A stretch of 64,000 bases of DNA, from positions 18,610 to 82,609 of the forward strand of contig JBLHWY010000008.1 of the NCBI GenBank assembly GCA_047629195.1, read 5' to 3'. How positions within the stretch are numbered: the stretch's first letter is position 1; each line of letters starts with the position of its first letter. Shown here one piece after another: positions 8,248-15,610 of the stretch. Under the pieces are notes generated by a model. That model ran no database searches. It had not been told where the DNA came from and saw only the letters and a program-made list of their open reading frames with translations. Source of the stretch: UBA4582 sp047629195 (lineage in GTDB: Bacteria; Pseudomonadota; Gammaproteobacteria; Pseudomonadales; Azotimanducaceae). The position numbers were made by a program, and so were the translations under genes.

Positions 8248-8372
8248 TACTTGAATAATGATCTTTACTGACCGTTCATTAGAATAATTCAGATCATGAG
8301 TGAGCCAAGATCACTATTCCAATGCTCTTGAACCCGATAGAATAGCTTTCTTTTCAAGTGGATAGGTACCCT
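8248..8372 (+). promoter_or_regulatory. ubiI-gcvT spacer with several inverted repeats
   Basis: The 125-bp gap holds ATGATCT (8258-8264) paired with AGATCAT (8291-8297), and CTTGAA (8327-8332) paired with TTCAAG (8353-8358), the second ending 14 nt before the gcvT start codon. Neither is followed by a T-run, so control elements are as likely as termination. No glycine-riboswitch aptamer is recognisable. Confidence 0.35.
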
Positions 8373-9467
8373 ATGGGTCTACGAACTCCGATCTACCCGC
8401 AACATCTGGCGTCGAATGCAAAGATGGTCGACTTTGGTGGCTGGGATATGCCCATTCACTATGGCTCTCAGCTTAAAGAGCATCATTTGGTACGAAGCAG
8501 CGTCGGCGTATGTGATGTTTCTCATATGACAGTGGTTGATTTGTGTGGCGTGGACTCAACTGCCTACCTGTTGCATTTGCTACCTAATGACGTCAGCAAA
8601 CTCGATCGAGATGGACGAGCCCTTTACAGCGCGATGCTCAATGAGGCAGGTGGTGTGCTTGATGACCTGATCGTATACCGCGATGGCGATGGTTATCGCA
8701 TCGTCGTGAATTGCGCCACTCGAGAGAAAGATCTTGCGTGGATGAATAATCAGATTTCAGGATTTGACTGTACATTGACTGAACGTCCTGAGTTATCGAT
8801 TCTTGCCATTCAGGGACCTGAATCCCTCATTAAGGTGCAACAGGTTTTGCGTGAGCATGGCCAGTCAGATAAGGCCGATTATGTGGCTGAGCTAAAGCCC
8901 TTTGTCGGCGGTTGGTGCGGGGAATGGTTCCTAGCTAGAACAGGTTACACGGGGGAAAAAGGTGTTGAAATCATTCTGTCAGCAGCCGATGCGACCATAT
9001 TGTGGGCACAATTGTTGAAAGCAGACATTGCGCCAATTGGGCTGGGTGCGAGAGACACGCTACGTCTAGAGGCGGGTATGAATCTTTACGGTAGTGATAT
9101 GGATGAATCTGTCACTCCGTTAGAATCTAATATGGCCGTTACGGTTGTACTCAACGAAGGCCGTGAATTTGTTGGTAAAGCGAAACTCCTCCAACAAACA
9201 AGCGAAGGTGTTGCGCAAGAATTGATTGGATTGGTGATGCTCGGCCGAGGTGTTATAAGAGCCCATTACCCAATCTACGCCGGCGATGAACTTGTCGGTG
9301 AAGTCACTAGTGGTGCATTTTCTCCAACGCTTCAGCACTCTATTGCGCTGGCTCGAGTATTGGTTGGGAAAGAAAATTTCGAGGTTGAGATTCGCGGTAA
9401 GCGGCATCGGGTTGAAAAAGTGCAGCCGCCATTCGCCAGAAACGGTAAAAAGGTCTACAAACTCTAG
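8373..9467 (+). CDS. gcvT: Glycine cleavage system T-protein (aminomethyltransferase)
   Basis: Transfers the methylene unit from aminomethyl-lipoyl GcvH to tetrahydrofolate, releasing ammonia. The N-terminus (MGLRTPIYPQHLAS then MVDFGGWDMPIHYGS) matches GcvT proteins from ATG 8373, which has SD AGGT 5 nt upstream. The GTG at 8358 would add five atypical residues. DVSHM, the folate-site Asp region LGARDTLRLEAGMNLYG and the C-terminal barrel are all present; 364 residues is a normal length. First gene of gcvT-gcvH-gcvPA-gcvPB, with sizeable spacers before gcvH and gcvPA. Confidence 0.95.
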   Translation: MGLRTPIYPQHLASNAKMVDFGGWDMPIHYGSQLKEHHLVRSSVGVCDVSHMTVVDLCGVDSTAYLLHLLPNDVSKLDRDGRALYSAMLNEAGGVLDDLIVYRDGDGYRIVVNCATREKDLAWMNNQISGFDCTLTERPELSILAIQGPESLIKVQQVLREHGQSDKADYVAELKPFVGGWCGEWFLARTGYTGEKGVEIILSAADATILWAQLLKADIAPIGLGARDTLRLEAGMNLYGSDMDESVTPLESNMAVTVVLNEGREFVGKAKLLQQTSEGVAQELIGLVMLGRGVIRAHYPIYAGDELVGEVTSGAFSPTLQHSIALARVLVGKENFEVEIRGKRHRVEKVQPPFARNGKKVYKL

Positions 9468-9574
9468 CGTATTGAATTAAACCATAGAAAATTTAGAAGA
9501 TTGTTCTGCGAAAGTGTCGCCCAGACTCATGCTGGGAGACCTCAGCAACAAATTTAATAGGAGGATTTAGAAAA

Positions 9575-9970
9575 ATGGCAGAATTTCCCGGAGATGTAAA
9601 ATACGCAACGAGCCATGAATGGGTTCGTATGGAGGAGGATGGCACTGCCACGATTGGAATCTCTGATCATGCTCAAGAAGCGTTGGGCGACGTGGTGTTC
9701 GTTGAGTTGCCTGAGCTCGAATTAGTATTGAGCGTTGGCGATGAAGCCGGAGTTGTTGAATCTGTGAAAGCAGCTTCAGATATTTATGCGCCAATATCTG
9801 GAACGGTAATTGAGGTCAACCCTGCTCTTGAAGACCAACCAGAAATCGTGAATGAAGGACCCCATGATAAGGGCTGGTTCTTCAAAATGAAGCCAGCAGA
9901 TCTTCAAGATCTGGATAATTTACTTGATACCGATGCGTATCAAGCACTTTGTGAAAGTGAAGAGCATTAG
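9575..9970 (+). CDS. gcvH: Glycine cleavage system H-protein
   Basis: The lipoyl carrier that shuttles the aminomethyl group between P-, T- and L-proteins. The 131-residue protein carries the lipoylation motif VESVKAASD with Lys65 as the modified residue, preceded by HEWV and GISDHAQEALGDVVFVELP. A strong SD, AGGAGG, precedes ATG 9575. The 107-bp gap after gcvT shows only a small CCCAG/CTGGG hairpin. Confidence 0.97.
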   Translation: MAEFPGDVKYATSHEWVRMEEDGTATIGISDHAQEALGDVVFVELPELELVLSVGDEAGVVESVKAASDIYAPISGTVIEVNPALEDQPEIVNEGPHDKGWFFKMKPADLQDLDNLLDTDAYQALCESEEH

Positions 9971-10044
9971 GGTCTTAGCTACATAAAACATTACATAGAT
10001 ACGATACACAGAAACATCAATAGATATTGAGCAAGTGTTTGCCA

Positions 10045-10085
10045 TGCCTGTAGTACTGCAAGAAGTTATCAGAGTACTACAGGCA
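10045..10085 (+). promoter_or_regulatory. Perfect 13-bp inverted repeat in the gcvH-gcvPA spacer
   Basis: TGCCTGTAGTACT (10045-10057) and AGTACTACAGGCA (10073-10085) are exact complements around a 15-nt loop, the strongest palindrome I found in the window. There is no T-run after it, so it is not a standard terminator. A second stem, ATCCAGC/GCTGGAT (10148-10154 and 10161-10167), lies 20 nt before the gcvPA start. The 216-bp spacer holds no gene. Possible roles are processing or stability of the gcv mRNA, or a protein-binding site. Confidence 0.6.
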
Positions 10086-10186
10086 CTAGTACAGGCGCTG
10101 GTAGCGGCAATAATTCTGAAAACCCTACATTAAAACTTATTCTTCGAATCCAGCCTCAGCGCTGGATAAATCACGAGGTCATATAT

Positions 10187-11560
10187 ATGCCATTTGTGCC
10201 ACATACCAAACACGATGTGCAAGAGATGCTTGCGTCCATCGGTGTTGATTCAATTGAAGCGCTGTTCGATGAAATTCCATCAGAATTGAAATCTGGAGTA
10301 CTGGACCATACGCCCTCTGGAATCTCAGAAATGGCCTTGCTTAGGTTGATGAGTGAGCGGGCCGCACGAGATGAAGTGAAATTATCGTTTTTGGGTGCTG
10401 GTGCCTATGAGCATCATATTCCTTCAGCGGTGTGGAGTCTTGCTAGCCGCGGCGAGTTTTTAACTGCCTATACGCCCTATCAGGCGGAGGCGAGCCAAGG
10501 AACGCTGCAGTTGATTTATGAGTTTCAGTCGATGATTACCCGTTTGACGGGTATGGATGTTGCGAACGCGTCAGTATATGAGGGAGCGTCTTCTTTGGCT
10601 GAAGGCATCTTGATGTCAGTTCGAGCAAATAAGAAGTCCAAATCGAAGCGAGTACTATGCGCGGGCACGGTTAACCCGAACTATCTCAGCGCCTGCAGAA
10701 ATATTATAAATCCGCAGGACATTACAATTGAAGTTATGCCCTATGGGCAAGATTCCGGTAAAACAGAGCTTGCAACGCTAGAAAAATATGAGGGCGAAGA
10801 CTTTGCTGCAGTCGTCATACCGTATCCAAATTTCTTTGGTTGTATCGAAGAGATTGATGCCCTGACCAACTGGGCTAAAGCGCAAGGTGCGTTGGTTATT
10901 GCTGTCGTAAATCCAACCGCGTTGGGTTTGCTGAAACCGCCCGGAGAATGGGGTGAGGACGGCGTCGATATTGTTGTCGGTGAAGGTCAGCCACTTGGGA
11001 TCCCTTTAGCTTCTGGCGGGCCATATCTTGGTTTCATGTGCTGTAAGCAAAAGATTGTTCGGCAAATGCCCGGAAGAATTATCGGTCAAACCATTGATCT
11101 TGATGGCAAACCTGGTTTTGCCCTGACGCTTCAAGCGAGAGAGCAACATATCCGGCGCGCCAAAGCGACGTCGAATATCTGTACTAATCAAGGTTTGTTG
11201 GTCACCGCCGCGACTATTTACATGAGTTTGTTGGGAGATCAAGGGCTTATGTCCGTGGCGAACAAGTGTCATGAAAATACGCTTGCGCTTATTGCTGCGG
11301 CAACGCGTATAGAGGGGGTGAGTCGAAAATTCACGACCCCTATATTTCATGAGGTTGTGCTCAAATTGCCAATACCAGCTGCACAAGTGCTCGATAACAT
11401 GGCAGAAGCTAGAATCTTGGGAGGGTTTGATTTATCGACTCTCAATGATTCCAATCTGACTGATTGTATATTAGTAAATGCTACCGAAACTAAAACAACT
11501 GAAGACATTGAGTTATTTGCGTCCAGTCTTGCGTCAGCCTGTGGAGGCCCATTATGCTAA
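10187..11560 (+). CDS. gcvPA: Glycine dehydrogenase (decarboxylating) subunit 1
   Basis: The N-terminal half of the split P-protein, 457 residues, with no PLP lysine of its own. MPFVPHTKHDVQEMLASIGV and the FLGAGAYEHHIP block are typical of GcvPA. Together with GcvPB it decarboxylates glycine and loads the aminomethyl group onto GcvH. GAGG lies 9 nt before ATG 10187. It overlaps gcvPB by 7 nt, so translation is probably coupled, fitting a fixed ratio of the two subunits. Confidence 0.95.
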   Translation: MPFVPHTKHDVQEMLASIGVDSIEALFDEIPSELKSGVLDHTPSGISEMALLRLMSERAARDEVKLSFLGAGAYEHHIPSAVWSLASRGEFLTAYTPYQAEASQGTLQLIYEFQSMITRLTGMDVANASVYEGASSLAEGILMSVRANKKSKSKRVLCAGTVNPNYLSACRNIINPQDITIEVMPYGQDSGKTELATLEKYEGEDFAAVVIPYPNFFGCIEEIDALTNWAKAQGALVIAVVNPTALGLLKPPGEWGEDGVDIVVGEGQPLGIPLASGGPYLGFMCCKQKIVRQMPGRIIGQTIDLDGKPGFALTLQAREQHIRRAKATSNICTNQGLLVTAATIYMSLLGDQGLMSVANKCHENTLALIAAATRIEGVSRKFTTPIFHEVVLKLPIPAAQVLDNMAEARILGGFDLSTLNDSNLTDCILVNATETKTTEDIELFASSLASACGGPLC

Positions 11561-13014
11561 TTTACGAAATAGGCGCTGAAGGGAGAACTGCTACAGCACA
11601 ATACGAGCAGACCGACGTTCCAGCTAATCATGAGATTCCAACTGATTGCTTGCGTAAGAGTTCACTTGGTTTGCCCGAAGTATCTGAGTTGCAGGTTGTT
11701 CGACACTTTACTAATCTTTCAAAGAAGAATTTTTGTATTGATGGTGAGTTCTATCCACTCGGTTCGTGCACCATGAAATACAATCCCAAGGGCGCACATG
11801 CTGCGGCGAGTATCCCCGGGTTTTTAAATCGGCACCCTCTTGCACCAGAGAAATTTAGCCAAGGGGTTATGTCTTGTCTTTATGAGCTTCAGGAATATTT
11901 GAAGGACGTCACAGGTATGCAAACTGTTTCGTTGACGCCGATGGCGGGAGCTCAAGGTGAATTTGCTGGCGTAGCAATGATTCGCGCCTATCATGAAAAA
12001 AATAATGACGTTGGGCGGACAGAGATTCTGATACCTACTGCGGCTCACGGTACTAACCCCGCAACTGCCGTGATGTGCGGTTACACCGTCCGAGAAGTTG
12101 CTGTTGGTAAGGACGGTGATGTAGATATTGAAGCGTTGCGATCTGCTGTTGGGCCACAAACAGCGGGTTTGATGATGACTAATCCATCAACTTGTGGCGT
12201 TTTTGAAAGAAAGATTCAGGAAATTGCATCGCTTGTTCATGACGCCGGCGGTTTGTTGTATTACGACGGTGCAAATCTCAATGCGATACTCGGCAAAGTT
12301 AAGCCTGGAGATATGGGGTTTGATGTTTTGCACATGAATTTGCATAAGACCTTTGCAACCCCTCACGGCGGTGGAGGCCCAGGTTCTGGACCGGTAGGCG
12401 TTGGCCCGAGGTTGGAGCCTTTTGTGCCGACACCCATCGTTGGACTGGATTCGTCAGGAGATGCTGATAGATATTATTGGATGGGTAAAGATGACTTTCC
12501 GGATAGCATTGGCAATCTGTCGGCGTTTATGGGTAATGCAGGTATATTGTTGCGAGCTTACGCCTATGCAAGGTTGTTGGGTGATAAAGGTATGAACCGG
12601 GTAGGAGAATATGCAACGCTCAATGCTAATTACATGGCTAAGAAACTCGCAGACGCAGGTTTCAAATTAGCTTATCCGGAACGGCGCGCAACTCACGAAT
12701 TTATTATTAGCATGTCGAGAGAAGCAAAAGATCTTGGCGTTAATGCGATGGATTTTGCTAAGCGTTTATTAGATTATGGATATCATGCTCCAACAACCTA
12801 TTTCCCATTACTTATCCCAGAATGTTTGCTAATAGAGCCAACAGAAACAGAGAGTAGGCAGGAGATTGACGGGTTTGTTGCAGCGATGACCTCAATACTT
12901 GCGGAGGCAAGAGAGACACCAGAGCTGGTAAAAAGTGCGCCGTTGACTTTGCCAGTAAAACGGCTTGATGATGTTAAGGCTGCCCGGGATCTCGATCTAG
13001 GCTACAAAGGTTAG
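11554..13014 (+). CDS. gcvPB: Glycine dehydrogenase (decarboxylating) subunit 2
   Basis: The PLP-binding half of the split P-protein, 486 residues. The Schiff-base lysine is Lys265 in HMNLHKTFATPHGGGGPG, followed by the Gly-rich loop, and PTAAHGTNPATA is also conserved. Two-subunit P-proteins are usual in Gram-positives and archaea and occur in some gammaproteobacteria, unlike the single-chain E. coli GcvP. The stop codon lies at the left edge of repeat copy A, so the last codons may have been changed when the repeat arrived. Confidence 0.96.
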   Translation: MLIYEIGAEGRTATAQYEQTDVPANHEIPTDCLRKSSLGLPEVSELQVVRHFTNLSKKNFCIDGEFYPLGSCTMKYNPKGAHAAASIPGFLNRHPLAPEKFSQGVMSCLYELQEYLKDVTGMQTVSLTPMAGAQGEFAGVAMIRAYHEKNNDVGRTEILIPTAAHGTNPATAVMCGYTVREVAVGKDGDVDIEALRSAVGPQTAGLMMTNPSTCGVFERKIQEIASLVHDAGGLLYYDGANLNAILGKVKPGDMGFDVLHMNLHKTFATPHGGGGPGSGPVGVGPRLEPFVPTPIVGLDSSGDADRYYWMGKDDFPDSIGNLSAFMGNAGILLRAYAYARLLGDKGMNRVGEYATLNANYMAKKLADAGFKLAYPERRATHEFIISMSREAKDLGVNAMDFAKRLLDYGYHAPTTYFPLLIPECLLIEPTETESRQEIDGFVAAMTSILAEARETPELVKSAPLTLPVKRLDDVKAARDLDLGYKG

Positions 13015-13146
13015 CTAGTTTTTGTCCGTCCATAAACACCCATTCTAGGGTAGATTGCGGAGACTTTTCAGACCTGTTGTTCAGAGAATCAATAGGTTGT
13101 CGGGAAGTAACCATGGAGATGTTTAGTTCTCGGATAAGAACTAGTT
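13013..13146. repeat. Dispersed repeat, copy A (MITE-like)
   Basis: This 134-bp element has a second copy at 50184-50307. Positions 13074-13108 equal 50241-50275 exactly (35 nt); after one mismatch a further 17 nt match. Ends are imperfect inverted repeats: 13013-13027 against the complement of 13132-13146 match at 12 of 15 positions. The four bases TTAG occur at both edges (13011-13014 and 13145-13148). Copy A has a 6-nt insert, TTCTCG, that completes the hairpin AGTTCT/AGAACT. It fills the gap between gcvPB and the convergent imelysin gene. No ORF inside. Confidence 0.9.
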
Positions 13147-13158
13147 AGAACTTCTAAT

Positions 13159-14316
13159 TTATGAATTAGGATTCGCTAAATTGATTTTTAAATCTTCTAA
13201 CTGATGGTTCAAAGCTGAAAAGATAATGGGAAGTCGGGCCCTGTCAGATTCGCTAAATTCATTTTTTTCGATGATAAGCGCGCCTTGGATCAATGTCGTT
13301 TGTAGATCCTGCTGTATATTTTTGTCGAGCGTTGCCAGGGAGCGAGAAAGCCACACCGGTTCATTCAGTATTTGGATTATGCTATTTAAACGGAGTGAAA
13401 TGTTCATATGAGAAGTTTGGCTGATTTTACTGTGGCTTTGATCTGATACAAGCAGCTGATTGCTCTCGTTAAAGCCTTCTGCTGCATGATGGTGTGCAAC
13501 TGTTAGGAGTCTTGAGACCATCTCAGCTCCTTTTTGTTGATCATCCTCAACAGACGCAGGATTTGGCAAACTGTCGAGATATGTAACAACATACTGATTC
13601 AGAGAGTGTTCAGCTTCGTCTCCTAATAATTCAAGCAGTGTTCTCCGACGCAAAATTGGATTGAGCAAATCATTATCGATCTCAGTTTGTAACACGACAT
13701 TTCGCCTTCTTGGCGCGTCAGTTTCTGTTAGGCGTCTATTTTCATGCAATTTATAGTCAGTCGCACGTTTCGAAAAAATCAGATATTCAAGTGGATGAAA
13801 GCCCAAGATGATTTCTTCGACGTCAGAAAACCCATGCTGATTGCGTATTGACTCTATCGATAAATCAACGGTGATGTCGTTTACAATGCCGCTGTTTGGG
13901 TAGTGTTCGATAGCATCTATATAGCCGGGTTGGATAGGCCAGGCATCTAATTGATATAACAACGCAATTGAAGCATCCCTTAAATTCACTTCGGCCACAG
14001 GCTTTGTCCCGATGCTGAGAAAGGCTTTGTGTGCACTTTTCCAGTTGACCGCTAGTGTCTGTCGGTTCTCTTCAGTTGGATATGACAGGAAGTGCGTGAT
14101 GGCGTGTTTCATCGATGCTATCTCTTCAATCGCCCTATTCGTTCGTACAACTGCGAGTTCTGAAAAGATTTTGGCGCTGCTATCAACCTCTTTAAGGTCG
14201 AGTGTGTGAATGTTTCTAGCACCATCCATATCTGCGCACGAGGCGAGCAGATTGAAGAGCACTATCGTGCCTGTAAAGTGGATAAATGCCCGTTTGTTAT
14301 TCATTACTGGGTGCAT
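13159..14316 (-). CDS. Imelysin-family (M75) lipoprotein
   Basis: 385 residues. A hydrophobic signal segment (about 11-24) ends in the lipobox LASC with Cys27 as the lipidation site, so an outer-membrane or periplasmic lipoprotein is expected. The imelysin GxHxxE motif is Gly172-His174-Glu177 in LGFHPLEYL. Known family members (IrpA, the EfeO C-terminal domain, insulin-cleaving membrane protease) are linked with iron uptake or peptidase-like folds. No iron genes lie nearby. It starts 2 nt after the HAD phosphatase gene, so the two are probably co-transcribed; ATG 14304 is an alternative start. Confidence 0.8.
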   Translation of the reverse strand: MHPVMNNKRAFIHFTGTIVLFNLLASCADMDGARNIHTLDLKEVDSSAKIFSELAVVRTNRAIEEIASMKHAITHFLSYPTEENRQTLAVNWKSAHKAFLSIGTKPVAEVNLRDASIALLYQLDAWPIQPGYIDAIEHYPNSGIVNDITVDLSIESIRNQHGFSDVEEIILGFHPLEYLIFSKRATDYKLHENRRLTETDAPRRRNVVLQTEIDNDLLNPILRRRTLLELLGDEAEHSLNQYVVTYLDSLPNPASVEDDQQKGAEMVSRLLTVAHHHAAEGFNESNQLLVSDQSHSKISQTSHMNISLRLNSIIQILNEPVWLSRSLATLDKNIQQDLQTTLIQGALIIEKNEFSESDRARLPIIFSALNHQLEDLKINLANPNS

Positions 14317-14318
14317 GG

Positions 14319-15005
14319 TTAGACTCTGAACTTTATTATCTGCCAGTGACTTTGCTGAGCAATTGCCAATAATGCGTCGTCAGGGTCGACGACTATGGGG
14401 TTGTCTACCAGTTTTAGCAAAGGTAGGTCGTTAATTGAATCTGAATAAAAGTAACTGCCCTCCAATGAACAAGGGTTTTCTTTAAGCCAGGCTTTGAGCC
14501 GTGTGACCTTGCCCTCGCGGAAGCTTGGAACGCCCGACAGTTCACCCGTGTACTTACCATTCCTAAATTCAGGAATTGGGGCTATAAGCGTGTCTATTCC
14601 AAACAAATCCGCAATGGGTCGTGTAATAAATTCAATTGTGGCTGTGATGATCATCAGCCTATCCCCTGCCTTGCGATGTGAATCGACAAGAGCGAGTGCG
14701 CCGGGTTGTACTAGTGGCTCAATTTCTTCTTCAATGAACTTTTTTCTTAATTGAATCAATTTATCAACATCGTTGTTTGCCAAGACCGAACAGGAAAACC
14801 TCATGTAATTATCAATGTTCAAGCTGCCTGCTCGATAGTCCTGATAAAATTGGTTGTTGAGTTTCCTGTGTATCGATTCATCAACTAGTCCGCTGCGGAT
14901 GACAAATTCTCCCCAGGCGTGATCACTGTCTACAGAAATAAGTGTTTCATCAAGATCAAATATAGCAAGGACCAAACTGGATATCCGTGAATTGAAAAGC
15001 GGCAA
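14319..15005 (-). CDS. HAD-IB family phosphatase (SerB/HisB-N-like)
   Basis: A 228-residue haloacid-dehalogenase hydrolase with nucleophile Asp17 and Asp19 in FDLDETL, the Thr of ITAT as motif II and YSDSINDLPLL as the metal-binding motif. A homologue sits beside rppH in Pseudomonas, annotated as a histidinol- or phosphoserine-phosphatase-like enzyme; the substrate is uncertain. The start is unclear: TTG at 15005 has AGG 8 nt upstream, while an internal TTG giving MVLAIFDLDETL would fit the usual family N-terminus better. Divergent from rppH. Confidence 0.82.
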   Translation of the reverse strand: MPLFNSRISSLVLAIFDLDETLISVDSDHAWGEFVIRSGLVDESIHRKLNNQFYQDYRAGSLNIDNYMRFSCSVLANNDVDKLIQLRKKFIEEEIEPLVQPGALALVDSHRKAGDRLMIITATIEFITRPIADLFGIDTLIAPIPEFRNGKYTGELSGVPSFREGKVTRLKAWLKENPCSLEGSYFYSDSINDLPLLKLVDNPIVVDPDDALLAIAQQSHWQIIKFRV

Positions 15006-15118
15006 TCTTAGCCTGAATCAAAGACGCTTGACATCTACCGGAGCGAATAAGTCTGCTCGGGTTTGCTGAAATAGATCGATTCAGACACAATGAAAAAAAT
15101 AAGACCAAGGTAGACGTT

Positions 15119-15610
15119 TTGATAGATTCGGAAGGCTACAGACCTAACGTGGGTATTATCGTTGCGAACGACGATGGCCGTGTCCTATGGGCTAAGAGAA
15201 TAGGTCAAGAAGCTTGGCAATTTCCGCAGGGCGGTATTAATGCAAGAGAAGCGCCCGAAGACGCTCTTTACCGAGAGCTTCGGGAAGAAATCGGGCTAAA
15301 ACAGCACGAAGTTGCGATCGTCGGCGCAACACGAGGCTGGCTGCGCTACAAGCTACCCAAAAGGTTGCTTCGACAAAATTCAGATTTCGTCGGCCAAAAG
15401 CAAAAATGGTTTCTTTTGAAAATGCTTGCATCAGATTCTGATGTTAAGTTTGATAAATCTAAAACGCCTGAATTTGATCATTGGCAATGGGTGACTTATT
15501 GGTATCCGTTAGGACAAGTTGTGCAGTTTAAACAGGATGTTTATCGTAGGGCGATGAAAGAATTAGCGCCTCATTTGTCCAAGTGCATTGCCTCTCGGGC
15601 GCACAAATAG
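15119..15610 (+). CDS. rppH: RNA pyrophosphohydrolase RppH
   Basis: Removes pyrophosphate from 5'-triphosphorylated mRNA and so starts 5'-end-dependent decay. 163 residues. The Nudix box spans 38-60 (GGINAREAPEDALYRELREE, then IGL), preceded by WQFPQGG. The start is TTG 15119, with SD AAGG 8 nt upstream: translation then begins MIDSEGYRPNVGI, equivalent to the E. coli MIDDDGYRPNVGI. ptsP follows without any gap. Confidence 0.95.
   Translation: MIDSEGYRPNVGIIVANDDGRVLWAKRIGQEAWQFPQGGINAREAPEDALYRELREEIGLKQHEVAIVGATRGWLRYKLPKRLLRQNSDFVGQKQKWFLLKMLASDSDVKFDKSKTPEFDHWQWVTYWYPLGQVVQFKQDVYRRAMKELAPHLSKCIASRAHK

Noticed and set aside
8248..10186. Glycine riboswitch in front of gcvT, gcvH or gcvPA
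   Set aside because: I looked for the conserved aptamer cores in all three spacers and found none; only unrelated inverted repeats are present.
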